Of a stretch of 64,000 bases of DNA, positions 22,643 to 48,256 are shown in pieces. The position numbers and the translations under genes were made by a program. The notes beneath the pieces are model-generated. The model did not search any database. It saw only the letters and a program-made list of their open reading frames with translations, and was not told the DNA's origin. This DNA comes from Alviniconcha marisindica (lineage: Eukaryota > Mollusca > Gastropoda > Provannidae), in assembly GCA_018857735.1 (NCBI GenBank), contig JABMCL010003092.1:751001-815000 (forward strand), given 5' to 3'. Positions within the stretch are counted from its first letter, which is position 1; every line of letters starts with the position of its first letter.

Positions 22643-23880
22643 GTAATGGAGCGGAGTGGTAGAAGGACAGGACATAGGCAGCGGAGTCAGTAAAATGGAG
22701 ACCACAGCAGGTGTACGGCAGCAATCGGGTTTTATTTGCTCAGCCGCAGACAATTTTCAGCACACCCAAAATCCTCACTCGCATGCATAGATAAGAGAAC
22801 AGTGCGGGCCGCAAGGAACACACGCTATCGCTACAATAAAATCAGCCCTCTGGACCACAAAATGGCTGACAATTGTGTTTCCTTGGCATGCACAAATACA
22901 CTTTCCTCTACAATAACTAAACTAATTAAAACATGAAAAACATCAAATGAAAGCTACAATTACAACCTTTTAAACCGTATAAACAAAATGTACACACATG
23001 ACTTATTTTATTTACAACAAGAGTGGGAAGCATGGCTTGCACTTTTCTATAAACAGATTCAGACAACTAAATCACAACCAACACAATGTACAAAATATTA
23101 ATGTTACTAAAACTTAGACTAAAGAGCACGCTCCCATGGTTAAAATGGTACATAACAATTACAATACAACGCTCTGTAAGAGAAGCAAGACACACTCAAA
23201 GACTAGCACTAAAACAATCGGTGCGAACTTTCACCTGGGGCGCGTTATCTTAGTCGCAACAGCGCTGATAGTGATACCAAGTAGTCTATGAATATAACTT
23301 AGCTTCTACAGTACACAATACTTAATAAGTTAATTTCAACCCAAAATAAACACTAAACATGAAGTCAGCTAAGAAAAATACTATACGACAAAGCACTGAG
23401 CGACACAGAATTACTTTCATCGAGTCAAAACAACAATTCACTACTATTCACGAGTACTAAACAGAGAACGCGCCATGCAGACGACAGCTATAAAAAGAAT
23501 GGACCCAGAGAGGCATCAGCTACTGATTAAGCTTGATCCTGCGTCTAAATAAGATCTAAATAAACATTCTAAGATGCCAAATTATATTACACATGGCTTG
23601 CTGCTTAAAAAGGACTAGGTGAACAAAGAGTAGGTAAACAAACAAGCGGTCAAAATATTAAGGGAGAAAACAGCTTTGAAAATGGCGCGTACCAGCGGCT
23701 ATCGCCAGTCGGCTGTGTGAAGGCCATGTGGTGTTATGCAACATGCAGCGCTTCGAAACAAAAGCGTCGTCTGCTCCAGTTCCCGGGTTACTAACAGTAC
23801 AGTAATGAAATTGCATGGATCTGATAACCGGGGCAGGATTGCCGTTAAAACGTACAAAGAGCACTTGCTCACAATGTAAA
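22643..23880 (-). mobile_element. LTR-like element, inverted copy
   Basis: Minus-strand partner of 20735-21735, longer at its 5' side, with a further diverged relative at 11570-11795. It separates two pieces of a LINE (22206-22490 and 23905-24430), so it probably inserted into that LINE. Confidence 0.7.
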
Positions 23881-23904
23881 AGGCAAAAAAGAGAAAATGT
23901 TTAT

Positions 23905-24430
23905 TAAGTGCAGCCTGTACAAAGGAGGAGGTTAGACTTACTGGTCTGTAGTTACCAGGGTCTCCGTTTTTGTTTTGTTTTGTTTTTTGAAAATAGGTTT
24001 AACCTCCACTCATTTCCATGACTTTTGAATTGCCTTCTTTAAGGGTTTTGTCAAGGAGAACCTTTAGTGGCAAAGCTAAGCCCTCACTTAGTTCCTTTAA
24101 CAGATGTATTCCATCTGGACCTTCAGATTTAGAGACATTAGGTTTGGCAACTTGTGCGTCTTGGATATTATACAAGTATAATTATTCCTTTCTGTCACCT
24201 TGACCTTTTACAGTGTACTCCTAGTACGTGGTACAAAAGGAGAAATATATTCTCTGTATCTTCTCCAGTGTTGCTGTATATGCACCTAAGAAAGAATTTA
24301 ATGCCTCTGGTTTGTCTTTATCAGTTACTGTGATGGTGTCATCTGCTAAAGACAGGTTAGCAATGTTATTAAGTCCTTGGGCTTGGTTTCTGAGGACACA
24401 TATATAAAAATATGCATAAAAGCTCTTGGG
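23905..24430 (-). pseudogene. LINE fragment upstream of and entering the RT domain
   Basis: On the minus strand, a segment reading SLADDTITVTDKDKPEALNS is followed by GPDGIHLLKELSEGLA and NGDPGNYRPVSLTS-like sequence in shifted frames: the linker and first reverse transcriptase blocks of a CR1-like LINE. Confidence 0.7.
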
Positions 24431-24619
24431 ATCATAACCCCTCCCCCCCACCCCACCCCCCCTGCAACCCCCAGACTCTCTCACACATACACATACACAC
24501 ATGTGCATGCATGCACATGCACAAGAGAGAGACAGACTGAATTTCACATCTACTGTCTGTTGACATGATGGTTTACACTCCTTGAGAAGGAAATGGTTAA
24601 TTTACATAGTAAAAGAACA

Positions 24620-24900
24620 ACATGTTCACATGATGTCAACCTCTAGATCTGATGAAACATGTCATGATGACACATTTCATCATGAGATCTAGAGGATAAC
24701 ATGTGGCTCTCTCATGGGTAAAGAAAGAGTTGCGTTTCATGATGAGAGAATATTTTTTATCATGAGAGTACATATAACAGTCCTGTATTAATCATGAGCT
24801 AGAGCTCAATGAGAAATTGGAGCATTTCACTTTTCAGCATGAGGCTGAGAGTGTAATAGTCATATTAGTTTATTCATGAGATAAGCCAACAGTATGCATA
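24620..24900 (+). repeat. Palindrome-rich segment with repeated TCATGAG motifs
   Basis: CCTCTAGATCTGATGAAA (24640-24657) faces TTTCATCATGAGATCTAGAGG (24675-24695), an imperfect hairpin with a short centre that is itself palindromic. TCATGAG or close variants recur several times up to 24900. Confidence 0.65.
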
Positions 24901-25035
24901 GTACATAATTATTAACAAAAATACACTTTTTTGTAAAGCCAGTTTAAAACCTTGCATTATATAAATTTCATTTATCCAACTGTAAACAAAATAATCTTGC
25001 CAATCCTTTGTGGTCATCTCCTCAGGTAAACACAA

Positions 25036-25037
25036 CT

Positions 25038-25107
<70 letters not shown>
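25036..25107 (+). repeat. (TA)n microsatellite
   Basis: About 35 TA dinucleotides. Confidence 0.95.
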
Positions 25108-25109
<2 letters not shown>

Positions 25110-25744
25110 GTAAATAGTAGCCCAATAAAAACTGCAAATTCTTGTTCAACATGGCATGCCTCTCCTCAGCTATTAGCAATGACCACCAGGTGCAGAGTGG
25201 AGCAGCGGCTTGCCAAACAGGTGCTTGATTTTTAAATCTGCAGTTTTCATCTGTTTTCAAAATGATCAAAACAGAAAAGATCATTGAGCTGTACATGTAT
25301 ACCATGCATAAAACTAAAATCTTTCACCATATAACATTAGCATGTGTGCACATGTGTAGGTGTCTGTGCATGTGCATACCTTATGTGGATCTTTTTTTTT
25401 CTTCTTTTTTTTTTTGAGAGAGAGAGAGGCAGAGATGCAATACATTTAGTCTTCTAAATGTGCCTAATTGCTGTAGATTTATTGGAGAGATGGCAATATT
25501 TTAGAATCCTTGCCTCTTGCACTGCATTCAGACAGGGGAAAAAGAAAAAGTGGCAAGCGTTGTGTGTACATGTGTTGCTTCTATGCCCTACATGGACACA
25601 TGCAAATAAATTATGTTCATTTACAAGCCTACAACAATTGGAGCAATGCAAGTTGTGCAGATATGCACATGAATATCTGTACATAGCCTGTGCATCACTT
25701 CTTTTTCTCTCATGTTCATAAACATTAAATTTTATGTCAAGGCT

Positions 25745-25789
<45 letters not shown>

Positions 25790-25843
25790 CACACGCACAC
25801 ACACACGCACACACACACACACACACATAGTCACACAAGCATG

Positions 25844-25899
<56 letters not shown>

Positions 25900-26000
25900 G
25901 GACATCAAAATCCATTTACTACTACTGCTACTACTCGTACTACTATCACTACTACTACTACTACTACTGCTACTACTACTATTATTACGACTACTCTCTC

Positions 26001-26080
<80 letters not shown>
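25745..26080 (+). repeat. Compound (CA)n-(CT)n-(ACT)n-(CA)n microsatellite
   Basis: Four simple repeats in series: CA 25745-25830, CT 25843-25897, a trinucleotide ACT/TACT block 25918-25990 and CA 26005-26080. All open frames across it are repeat artefacts. Confidence 0.95.
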
Positions 26081-26083
<3 letters not shown>

Positions 26084-26663
26084 TACAGTAATACATGTAG
26101 TTTACAGTAATTGGGTTTTAACATCCTGTCAACTGCAAAAGGTCATATCAGGGCAAAGTAGAAACAGACTTAAAATAAAATAAAATCAGTTTAGTTGAAA
26201 ATGGTTTGTTCATTAGTATATGTACAAAGAGAGAGAGAGAGATTTACATTTTTTTTTTAAATTACATTTCTTCTTCTTTTTTCTCCTTTTTTATTGACAC
26301 TTTGTTAGCTCATAGACAGACAGTTTTCTCAATAAGTAATCAATTAAAAAAAATCCCCCTCCACACCTCACTCCTAAATAATACCAACAAGTAGAAATGA
26401 CAAGGACAGGCAAAGGTACAGTGTATGTAAATTTAGGTCACGTGTAAGGTACATGCATGCCATTGCCAACAATAAAGCTACCTGCTGAGGAAAAGGTGTG
26501 AGGTCAGTAATAAGGACAAGGAAGAAATGTCTGACCTACTCCATTCATCAACTCTGGGTTTCTAACAGAGAGGACCTGAATATTTCAGCATCCGCGGTAC
26601 CCCAGTACAAGGACACATTTAAGACTTTTTGAAAGTTGTGTAACTGTTCAAACAATAAAATAT

Positions 26664-26880
26664 GACAGTCAAATACACTTAAGTCAAAAATGGTTAAGTC
26701 GAACTTCACTTAAGTCAAACCTTTTTTTATTTCCCGACCAAAGCTGCTCTTTGTATGACTGATTTTACAATGGATAAGTCAAATTCAGATAAGTCAAATT
26801 TCAAGTAAGTTGAGTCAATTTTCAACTAAGTCAAACCCTTTTCCTGCTTGGATAAGTTGAAGCCAAGCATTTCAAGTCTA
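26664..26880 (+). mobile_element. Possible pogo/Tigger-like non-autonomous remnant
   Basis: Begins ACAGTCAAATACACTTAAGT and contains repeated TAAGTCAAA and TAAGTTGA motifs, the style of subterminal repeats in pogo-type elements. A very similar end, CAGTAGAATACACTTAAGTC, occurs at 41949. No transposase is present. Confidence 0.4.
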
Positions 26881-27136
26881 TTGCTGAATGCTCCCAGATT
26901 TCTAACTTAGCTGCTGGCCAGATACAAGCTTAACAATATAAACCTTCTAGGCAGGTGGTGGTTGTATATTATTGTTTTTGCCAGTGTCGGCAGGCAGCTT
27001 GGCTTTGGTTTATCATGCAAATGCTTTATCACAACAGAAGGTTTGCAGATCATCGCATTTCTGGCATAACGGCTCGTGGCCCTCCCTCTATGAGTTGAGC
27101 CCACACCCTTCTCCCGGCTATCACACACTGCACTTT

Positions 27137-27660
27137 ATTATTATTATTATTGATTGTTAGTATATAGAAATATACTCTGCTCTCAAGCAGACTCACTGCG
27201 CTCATGTCACATGTGATTCTAAAAGGACGTTTCCTTAAAAATTAAAAATTAAAAATAGCATGTTTTTTTAATATCTAACAAAGTGATGTACCAACAGCAA
27301 TATTTGGTTGTTACATGGCTGGTGCCACGTAAAACAGTTGCCATCTTGGCGCATGGCGCAAGTTCTGTGTACACTATACAACCATGCACCAGTTTACAGT
27401 GTTACTTCATTCAAAGATACATGAATAGGATGCATGTGTATTTAGCTGTAATCTGCCACCTGCACCTTTGGCAGAATGACAGGGATCTGTTACTTGCTAT
27501 TGTGGTAAGATGGGGGTGGAATAGATACCGAAATAAGAGCACAAAAAGCTGACCATGAAAAAGAAAATCCTCCTGCCGCTCCTGTGGGGACTCGAACCCA
27601 GGACATTTTGATCACGAGTCCAACAGCACTCTAACCACTGAGCTATCCCCGCCCCTCCTC
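27137..27660 (-). mobile_element. tRNA-derived SINE, copy A
   Basis: Minus strand: a tRNA-like head at 27660-27580 with box A TAGCTCAGTGGTTAGAGTG and box B GGTTCGAGTCC, a body sharing CAACCATGCACCAGTTTACA with copy B, a TGCCA..TGGCA-type central domain, and a tail GTGAGTCTGCTTGAGAGCAG ending in ATC(AATAAT)n. The anticodon loop would read CGT, a Thr-like head, but the acceptor stem is not closed, so it is a SINE and not a working tRNA gene. Confidence 0.8.
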
Positions 27661-27714
27661 CCATCCCCAGTATGAGCAAGCAATGTTTGTTTTAATTCTC
27701 GCAGAAGAAATTTG

Positions 27715-27715
<1 letters not shown>

Positions 27716-27778
<63 letters not shown>
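27716..27778 (+). repeat. (CT)n microsatellite
   Basis: CT repeat downstream of the nucleoredoxin-like stop codon. Confidence 0.95.
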
Positions 27779-27780
<2 letters not shown>

Positions 27781-27787
27781 ATTTGTT

Positions 27788-27883
27788 TTGTTCCACAGAG
27801 TGTACACTGATGGTCAAGGTACTCAGATATTACCATGTCATAAAATCCTCAGTGGGGGAAGGGGGGGGGGGGTATAGGCTGGC

Positions 27884-27896
<13 letters not shown>
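27788..27896 (-). repeat. Dispersed repeat at the 3' end of the nucleoredoxin-like gene
   Basis: Minus-strand copy of the repeat at 16077-16190. The shared sequence starts with AGACCATGAGCC, whose CCA TGA are the last sense codon and the stop of the gene in the gene's frame. Confidence 0.65.
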
Positions 27897-35458
<7,562 letters not shown>

Positions 35459-35855
35459 GCTGTCTGCACCAGCATGCAGCAGCGTTTTTCATGTGCAGAA
35501 GTTGGAGTGGATTCAACACTTATTGCCCTCAGTGTTGTACACAGAAAGAATGAATCTGATTTATCGACGCCTGGGATGCTTCAGCCCAATATACACTTTT
35601 GTAAATTTTGTAAAGGCAAAATAAGTCTGACAAGAAGTTTCTAATGTAAACATTCCCTCAGCACAGGGGAGTTCACTCTGTTGAAACATGTAGCCTGTGC
35701 AACTGAAATAGACAACATAGCCGCGAACAGGCTACAGGTGTAGCAGCTGTGGTAACACCAGTGCATGTCGGCAACTGTCTTGTGCTCCAGGGATACTACA
35801 GTGACACACGTCAATTTCCGATCAAATATACAGCATAATCACCTGTCCAGCGAGT
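35459..35855. promoter_or_regulatory. Divergent promoter region, nucleoredoxin-like / MRI1
   Basis: Only 397 bases separate the minus-strand start codon at 35456-35458 from the plus-strand start at 35856-35858, so both 5' leaders and core promoters must fit here. No TATA box is obvious on either strand. CpG dinucleotides are not strikingly enriched. Confidence 0.6.
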
Positions 35856-42251
<6,396 letters not shown>

Positions 42252-42997
42252 CTGCCTTAATAATTGTCATCACTTCAATTTTTGAGAGAGCATTGGGAAT
42301 TCACTAATTGTAATGCGTGTTTGAGTGGGTGATGGGAATTGATCGGTGCGTGTGTGCATGTTTCCCATGTTTTTTAGTGTAGGTGTGGGTGTGTGTGTAT
42401 TATGTATAAACAGTCATTGTTAGCTAGATGATAATGTTTATGGTAGAATACTGTACTTAGGGTTCTTATTGTTGAAATGTATGTAAATGTTTTTTTAAAT
42501 TCAGTACAGTGCAGTGAGTTTAACTCATGTTAGAGAATGGTGTTTTATAAGAACTATCTATTATTATTATCATGACATGTACTTCTGTAGCAGATTCGGT
42601 GAATTTGTTGATAAGATTGGTGATGGTTATGTCATAAATGCTTAGAGAATTCCAGAAGTCATCTGCTATATTTGTTGATGTGTCTGTCATGTTACTGTTT
42701 GTGCAAATCCGTTTGACTTTGGTATTAAATATCAAGTGGGTTAATCTTTTTATAGTTTTGTGTTTAGCATCAGCAATGAGTGTGCATGCATCACAATGTA
42801 TTGAAATTTATTTGGTGCAGTATAGGAGGAGCCTTCAGAATGTTTTCAAACATACCGCACATAGCTTGCTTATGTCAAAAATGCTATATTACGTATGCTA
42901 TCAACAGTGCTTGCACAAAATACCATTCGCTTTACTATTCCCTTTCCGGCCAAATAGCTCTGAATAGTAATGACTATTCAACCTCGCATTGACTGCC
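42252..42997. other. MRI1 3' flank
   Basis: The MRI1 3' untranslated region should lie here. ATTAAA at 42724 is a possible poly(A) signal. No other feature was recognised. Confidence 0.4.
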
Positions 42998-43334
42998 ATG
43001 GAGCTCTCAAGATGCAACTACAGATGGAGTGATTATTTATTATGACTTCACGAAGGATGTTTTTGATGAAACTTTGACGGCTACCTTTGGGAAGATTTAA
43101 AAAGAAAATTAAAAGCCGTAAAAATGTGTCATCTATGGCAGCAGTGTCCAGAGACTAGAGGAGCTTAAGAGGGGGAAACAAAGCCTTGAGGACAGGACCC
43201 GGGCTGGCCGTCCTGTTACTGCTGCCCCTACAGGAAATGTGCCAGCTGTAAGGAAGCTAGCCAAAGCTGAAACACTTGAATCGCGTCAGGTGGAACATAC
43301 ATGTTGTCCTTGTCATAAGATTAGTTCCACATGA
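42998..43334 (+). pseudogene. mariner transposase N-terminal fragment
   Basis: Starts MELSRCNYR at 42998, shifts frame into a VIIYYDFTKD-like segment, then from 43137 reads SVQRLEELKRGKQSLEDRTR, AGRPVTA and NVPAVRKLAKAE, the paired-type DNA-binding region of mariner transposases, and stops at 43332-43334. The catalytic domain is missing. It is the opposite end of the protein from the 2177-2407 fragment and may be of the same group. Confidence 0.75.
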
Positions 43335-44615
43335 TCTGACAGACGAATGGAATATGGGTAGGGTGTAGAGGGGCCATTTGGTGTAACAGACATGCAAATG
43401 GTAGGCGGTCTAAACCACTGACTTGCATTGTAAATATGAGTCCATGGTCTAAACTGATTTGGGTTGACCAGTTTGCCCCGGGACCAAGCAGCAACTGGCA
43501 GTATGAATGCTTATGGAAACCCCCTGTAAAGCTCCTAAGATCGAGGAGCGTTGGAAAGTATAGTTTCTTTCTTTAGGAAGGCTGTGCATTTTGTCACTGT
43601 ATCCCTTCTGGACAGGCGTATAGACAGTGCTTACTGGTACATGCATGCACTACTGTATGCTTTAAGTCTTCGAGGCCTGGCGACAGTGCCACCAGAAGAG
43701 AGATCTTCGTGTACTTATGGTGCACAGCGACAACGCTAATGCACACATTACCACAGCATCAAAGATTTCCCTGCCATCAGTGGGGTGCAGGTGGTTTCTC
43801 ATCAGTTCTAGTCTCTGAATCTGACCCTGTGACCCTGTTACTGCTCCCTATTTTCACATCAAAAACAGGCTGCACGGGACCAGGTTTCAGAGCCCCGAAA
43901 TTGCTGTCCGCAAATTCATGACACCACTGCGTGGGCCTTGCAACAAGTGATCTGAGCGGATGGCAAAATGTGTGGCGGCTTATGCTTTTTAATTACCGAA
44001 AGGTAATTGGCAGCATGACTATAGTTGGCCAATTAGTGATTGAGAACCCATAGCTAAGAGAATATCAAAACATTAGGAGGTATGTACTACTGCTTTTGCG
44101 CATATCATCTAATGGACGGGCTCTTTGCTTATTATTTTGTCTGATTATCTGTTCCGACCCTAATACTCATGGTTGTTGGACATTGTTAGTGGAACAGGTG
44201 TCAGTGATTGATTGTTGCTACGTGTGTACATGAGGATACTAACAATTATTCCGCGCGGCAGTCAATATTGCCGACTCGGGGGAGGTATGATTGACACGAT
44301 CAAGACAGTACATGAAATCTGTGGCAGCAAACCTACTGACTCCCTTCTCGCCGCCCTCACTACCGTGGATATCACAACGGACACTCCAACAGCGGGCACG
44401 GCCCCAAACTTGCAAACAAATCAACCAAACCTCTGATAACGCAAATATTTTGCTGACCATATTAGTATGAAATGATCTACCTAATTATACTGCTTTTGCA
44501 GGAACGCTTTTAAAGACGGTGCTGATAAATACTGTGCCAGTATTTATATACCAGCCAGGCTAACGTATTAGTGATTATGTGCACAAGTGTGAGCAAAGAC
44601 GGCTCCACATAAGCA
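43335..44615. other. Intergenic sequence without recognised genes
   Basis: No coding family, RNA gene or clear repeat was recognised. Open frames present are short and lack family motifs. Confidence 0.4.
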
Positions 44616-44616
44616 C

Positions 44617-44619
44617 TCG

Positions 44620-44652
<33 letters not shown>
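44617..44652 (+). repeat. (CT)n microsatellite
   Basis: CT repeat at the left border of the poly-G satellite region. Confidence 0.95.
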
Positions 44653-44654
<2 letters not shown>

Positions 44655-44799
44655 CCACCCCAACACCAAACAAAAAAAAAAAAATCCAATTATATGTTTT
44701 GCAAAAAATCCTCGCCCTTCACCCGGCCACAACAACACACCGCGCGCGCGGAGCAAACGACGGGTTCCAAGGGGGGGCTGAAAGCCCACAAAGAAGGGT

Positions 44800-46235
44800 A
44801 GGGGGGACAGAAGGAGAAAGGGGGGGGGGGGAAACTTTGGGATTTGGACGGGGAAGGGGGGCGGGGGTGGGGGGGGGGGGCCCCAGGGGGAAATAATGGG
44901 GAGAAGAAAAAGGTCTGTTGAAGGCTACATATGACACGACAGAAGAAAAAATGGGGGGGGGGGGCCCTGACACGACAGAAGAAGAAAGGACTGTGGGGCT
45001 ACATGACACAACAGAAGGAAAACAAAAGGGGGGGAGGGGGGGCTGCATGACACGACAGAAGAAGAAACTGTGGGGGGCAATATGGCAACAAAAGAAGAAT
45101 TTTTGGGGACCCACAAAAAGAAAAAAGGGGGGGGGGGGGGCCATGAAAACGACAGAACTAAAATGCCCTTTGGGGAGCTAATTTAACAAAAGAAACGGGG
45201 GGGGGGGGTTGCTTTTACACACAGAAGAAGAAAGGCCCGGGGGGCAATATAAAAAAGAAGAAGGCCCTTTTGGGATTACAAACAGAAAAGGGGGGGCCCT
45301 GCAGCCCCCGACAGAAGAAAAAAGGGGGGGGGGGTTGCAGCCACGACGGGAAGAAAAAAGGGTTTGGGGGGGGGGGGTTGCATGCCACCAGAAAAAGAAA
45401 AGGGGGGGGGGGGCCACACAGAAGAAAAAAGGCCCGGGGGTGGGGGGAAAAGGCCACGACAGAAGAAGAAAGGTGGGGGGGGCCTGCACCACGACAGAAG
45501 AAGGGGGTTGGGGGGGGGGCGAATCCCCCACGAAGAAGAAATGTGTGTGGGGGTGGGGGGTGGGGGGCTGCATGCCACGACAGAAGAAGAAAGGGGGGAG
45601 GGGGGGGGCATGACACGTGAAGAAAAAAAGGTGGGGGGGTATGCCCGCAAAAGGAAAGGTGGTGGGGAGGGGGGGGGATGCCACAACAGAAGAAGAAAGG
45701 TCTGGGGGGGGGGGGGCCATCCCCAAAGCAAAGAAGAAGGGGGGCTAAATCCCAAAGAAGAAGAAAGGTGGGGGGGTCATCCAGACAGAAAAAAAGGGGG
45801 GCCGCAGCCAAAGAAGAAGAAAGGTGGGTTCCCAAACCCCGACAGAAAAAAAGGGCCCCCAAAGGCCACAAAAACAGGGGGGAAAGGGGGGGGGAGGGAC
45901 AGAAGAAGAAAGGTCGGGGGGGGCGGCATCCCAAAGACAGAAGAAGAAAGGTCGGGGGCTGCATGCCAACAAAGAAAAAGGTCGGGGGTGTCCACACAGA
46001 AGAAAAAAAGGGGGGGGGCTGCATGCCAGGACAGAAGAAGAAAAGCCTGGGGGGGGGGGGGCGACCACGACAGAAGAAAAAGGGGGGGGTAATGCCAACA
46101 GAAGAAAAAAGGGGGGTGATGCCACGACAGAAGAAAAAGGGGTTGGGGGTTCCCGGAAAAAAGAAAGGTGGGGGGGGCCCAAATGCCACGAAAAGAAAAA
46201 AGGGGTTTTTGGGGGGGGGGGGCGCCAAAAGAAGA
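44800..46235 (+). repeat. Poly-G satellite 1 (core CACGACAGAAGAAGAAA)
   Basis: About 35 units of CACGACAGAAGAAGAAA-like core followed by 6-15 G and a short GCATGC-like link. Units near 44930-45070 have a well-kept core; later ones lose bases. Very long open frames occur on both strands (one of 349 codons), but they are only products of the repeat. Many G-runs make strong G-quadruplex candidates. Homopolymer lengths may be base-calling errors. Confidence 0.9.
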
Positions 46236-47510
46236 TGAAATATCTTGACTGTTGAACGAAACATGTTTGAGGAGGCTAGTTCCTTTAAATAAATGGTGAT
46301 GCATTTCTGCTGATCGTCAAGTGTGATGTGAGATGTATTATTTCAACAATAGCAAACGTTTAACATTTCCATTTGCTGTCAGTGTGTTTAGGTTAGAAGA
46401 GCGTGCTTCAGCAGTGATTGATTAGCCTCTTACCTTTACAGGCTATTTTGCATTGCGTTGAGGATCAGTCTTGTGGACATCCCAAACACTGAGAGTCTGG
46501 GGTGAAACTAAAGGACTTTTCACTGGCCTGTCGTGTTCGATTTGGGATATATTCATCTTTCGGAGAGAAGGGAGTATTTTGAGAGAGCGGTAGTTGCAAT
46601 AGGTTCACTATAATCCACAAAAACGAAAACGCCGCTCTTGCACTCTGCGATATAGATAACTTGACTGAAGCGGCAGTCACCACTGTCGGTCTGGTAGTCT
46701 TTAATTACCTGTCTAGTGAAAGAAAGTTTCAGCACGGATGGTACCAAATCATCGACCCCATTACCCTCCCACTTAGTTATGTCCAATGGTCTGTATAGTG
46801 TGATGCCGCATTTTATGTCCTACAGCCCTGTGTCTGCACAGGACGAAGGCATCGCCCACAGTCGACACAAAGCAGCTACTGATGTGCCGGAAAAAGCAGC
46901 ACTCGCTCCGTGTACATTTCTCTATCACCTGTTCAACTGGAAAACAAGATATGGCTCAGTTTGGGAGGATCCTTTGACGTAGACATTGGACTGAAACTCA
47001 ATAAAGCTGAATAATATAAGGATCATTATATTAAAATGTGTAGCGGCCTAAACTAAGTTCTGTTGTTTTCAGTACACCAAAATTTGGATGAAAGCTTACT
47101 GAAATTTAGCCCTTATTTTTCCCCCACCCCGTTTCAGCAATGTCGCTGACGCAAGGTGACTGTTATTAGGATCATACGAAATGATAACAAGCGTAAGCGT
47201 CGCTGTAAGCCGAGAACTGTCTGCAAAAGTACAAAGCAGCTATATGGAAGTGGGGGCCGGTCGCTTAATACGATGTGCAAGCAAAGGGTGGGGTTTCGGC
47301 TGGCGGTGACAGAGGGCAAAGCTAACTTTACGGGAACAATCGGCCTAATCGCTCTGTCCTCCGCTCGGAGGAGCCACTTAGTCATTGTGGTCAACATGCC
47401 GAGCCTGCCGGCACTGTCGCCGCACACACAACAGCAGTGGACCGGTGATGGGGACCTGTGAGGGAGTGCACAGTCAGCCAGTGTCCGGCACTTGGCAAGC
47501 GGGACCACGA
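46236..47510. other. Intergenic sequence with one weak exon candidate
   Basis: Apart from the candidate at 46553-46807, no feature is recognised. Open frames near 47134-47508 occur on both strands without family motifs. Confidence 0.35.
46553..46807 (-). CDS. Candidate terminal exon, unknown product
   Basis: On the minus strand an acceptor-like GGCTGTAG at about 46815-46808 precedes an open frame of some 84 codons ending in a stop at 46553. It reads DIKCGITLYRPLDITKWEG and later SGDCRFSQVIYIAECKSG. The composition looks protein-like and lacks repeats, but I recognise no family and see no partner exon. It could be chance. Confidence 0.25.
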   Translation of the reverse strand, partial: GITLYRPLDITKWEGNGVDDLVPSVLKLSFTRQVIKDYQTDSGDCRFSQVIYIAECKSGVFVFVDYSEPIATTALSKYSLLSER

Positions 47511-47512
47511 AG

Positions 47513-47820
47513 TCAGTGACAGCGGCCGTGGCCCGGCTGATGCGTTCACAGTGACAGCGGCCCTGCCCCGGCTGATGCGTTCACAGTGACAGCGGCCGTG
47601 CCCCGGCTGATGCGTTCACAGTGACAGCGGCCCTGGCCCGGCTGATGCGTTCACAGTGACAGCGGCCCTGCCCCGGCTGATGCGTTCACAGTGACAGCGG
47701 CCGTGCCCCGGCTGATGCGTTCACAGTGACAGCGGCCCTGGCCCGGCTGATGCGTTCACAGTGACAGCGGCCCTGGCCCGGCTGATGCGTTCACAGTGAC
47801 AGCGGCCCTGCCCCGGCTGA
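47513..47820 (+). repeat. 35-bp GC-rich minisatellite, 9 units
   Basis: Nine units containing GTTCACAGTGACAGCGGCC, differing only at a C/G position (CCCTG, CCGTG) and at GGCCC versus CCCC. Such uniform arrays are often variable in length between individuals. Confidence 0.95.
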
Positions 47821-48157
47821 GGTTTGTTCGCTCCATCTTATTCTTTAAACGCAAAACAAAAACAAACAAAATAATAATAAATTAACTAATTAATGGGTAG
47901 AAGATATGAAATGAAAATGTATTATCAAGAGTTCCTGTCCAAGTGTTCTGTTGAGTTTAAATGAAACACGAAGTGGTTACTGACTGTGACTGCGTTTAAT
48001 TTAAGAGTACTTTGTGTTTTGTCGAGCATATTAGTATAGCATATACATTGATAACCTGTTAATGTTATTGTGAATGTGTGTATGATTATGAATGCTCTCA
48101 ACACCATGCTTCATTCCATGTGCATGTATATTTTACTTGATACATGGCAATAAATAT

Positions 48158-48158
48158 A

Positions 48159-48189
<31 letters not shown>
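48158..48189 (+). repeat. (TTGA)n microsatellite
   Basis: About eight TTGA or GATT units following AATAAATATATA; it may be a retroposon tail. Confidence 0.85.
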
Positions 48190-48256
48190 ATCGACCTCAC
48201 TGCACGCACCTCTCGTGCTGAACCTCAAAGAGACCGCGAGGTGCGACAGGCAACAC

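Noticed and set aside
25454..26183. Open frames of about 150 codons
   Set aside because: Entirely CA, CT and ACT microsatellite.
27580..27660. Possible tRNA gene (box A and box B present)
   Set aside because: The acceptor stem does not pair and the same sequence with a shared body recurs at 49795 and 34605, so it is a SINE head.
45215..46264. A 349-codon open frame on the minus strand, and several over 140 codons on both strands
   Set aside because: They only translate the poly-G satellite; composition is Pro/Phe/Cys or Gly/Lys repeats with no domain, and frames open on both strands at once.
47134..47508. Overlapping plus and minus open frames near the 35-base minisatellite
   Set aside because: No family motif on either strand and no splice context; likely chance in GC-rich DNA.
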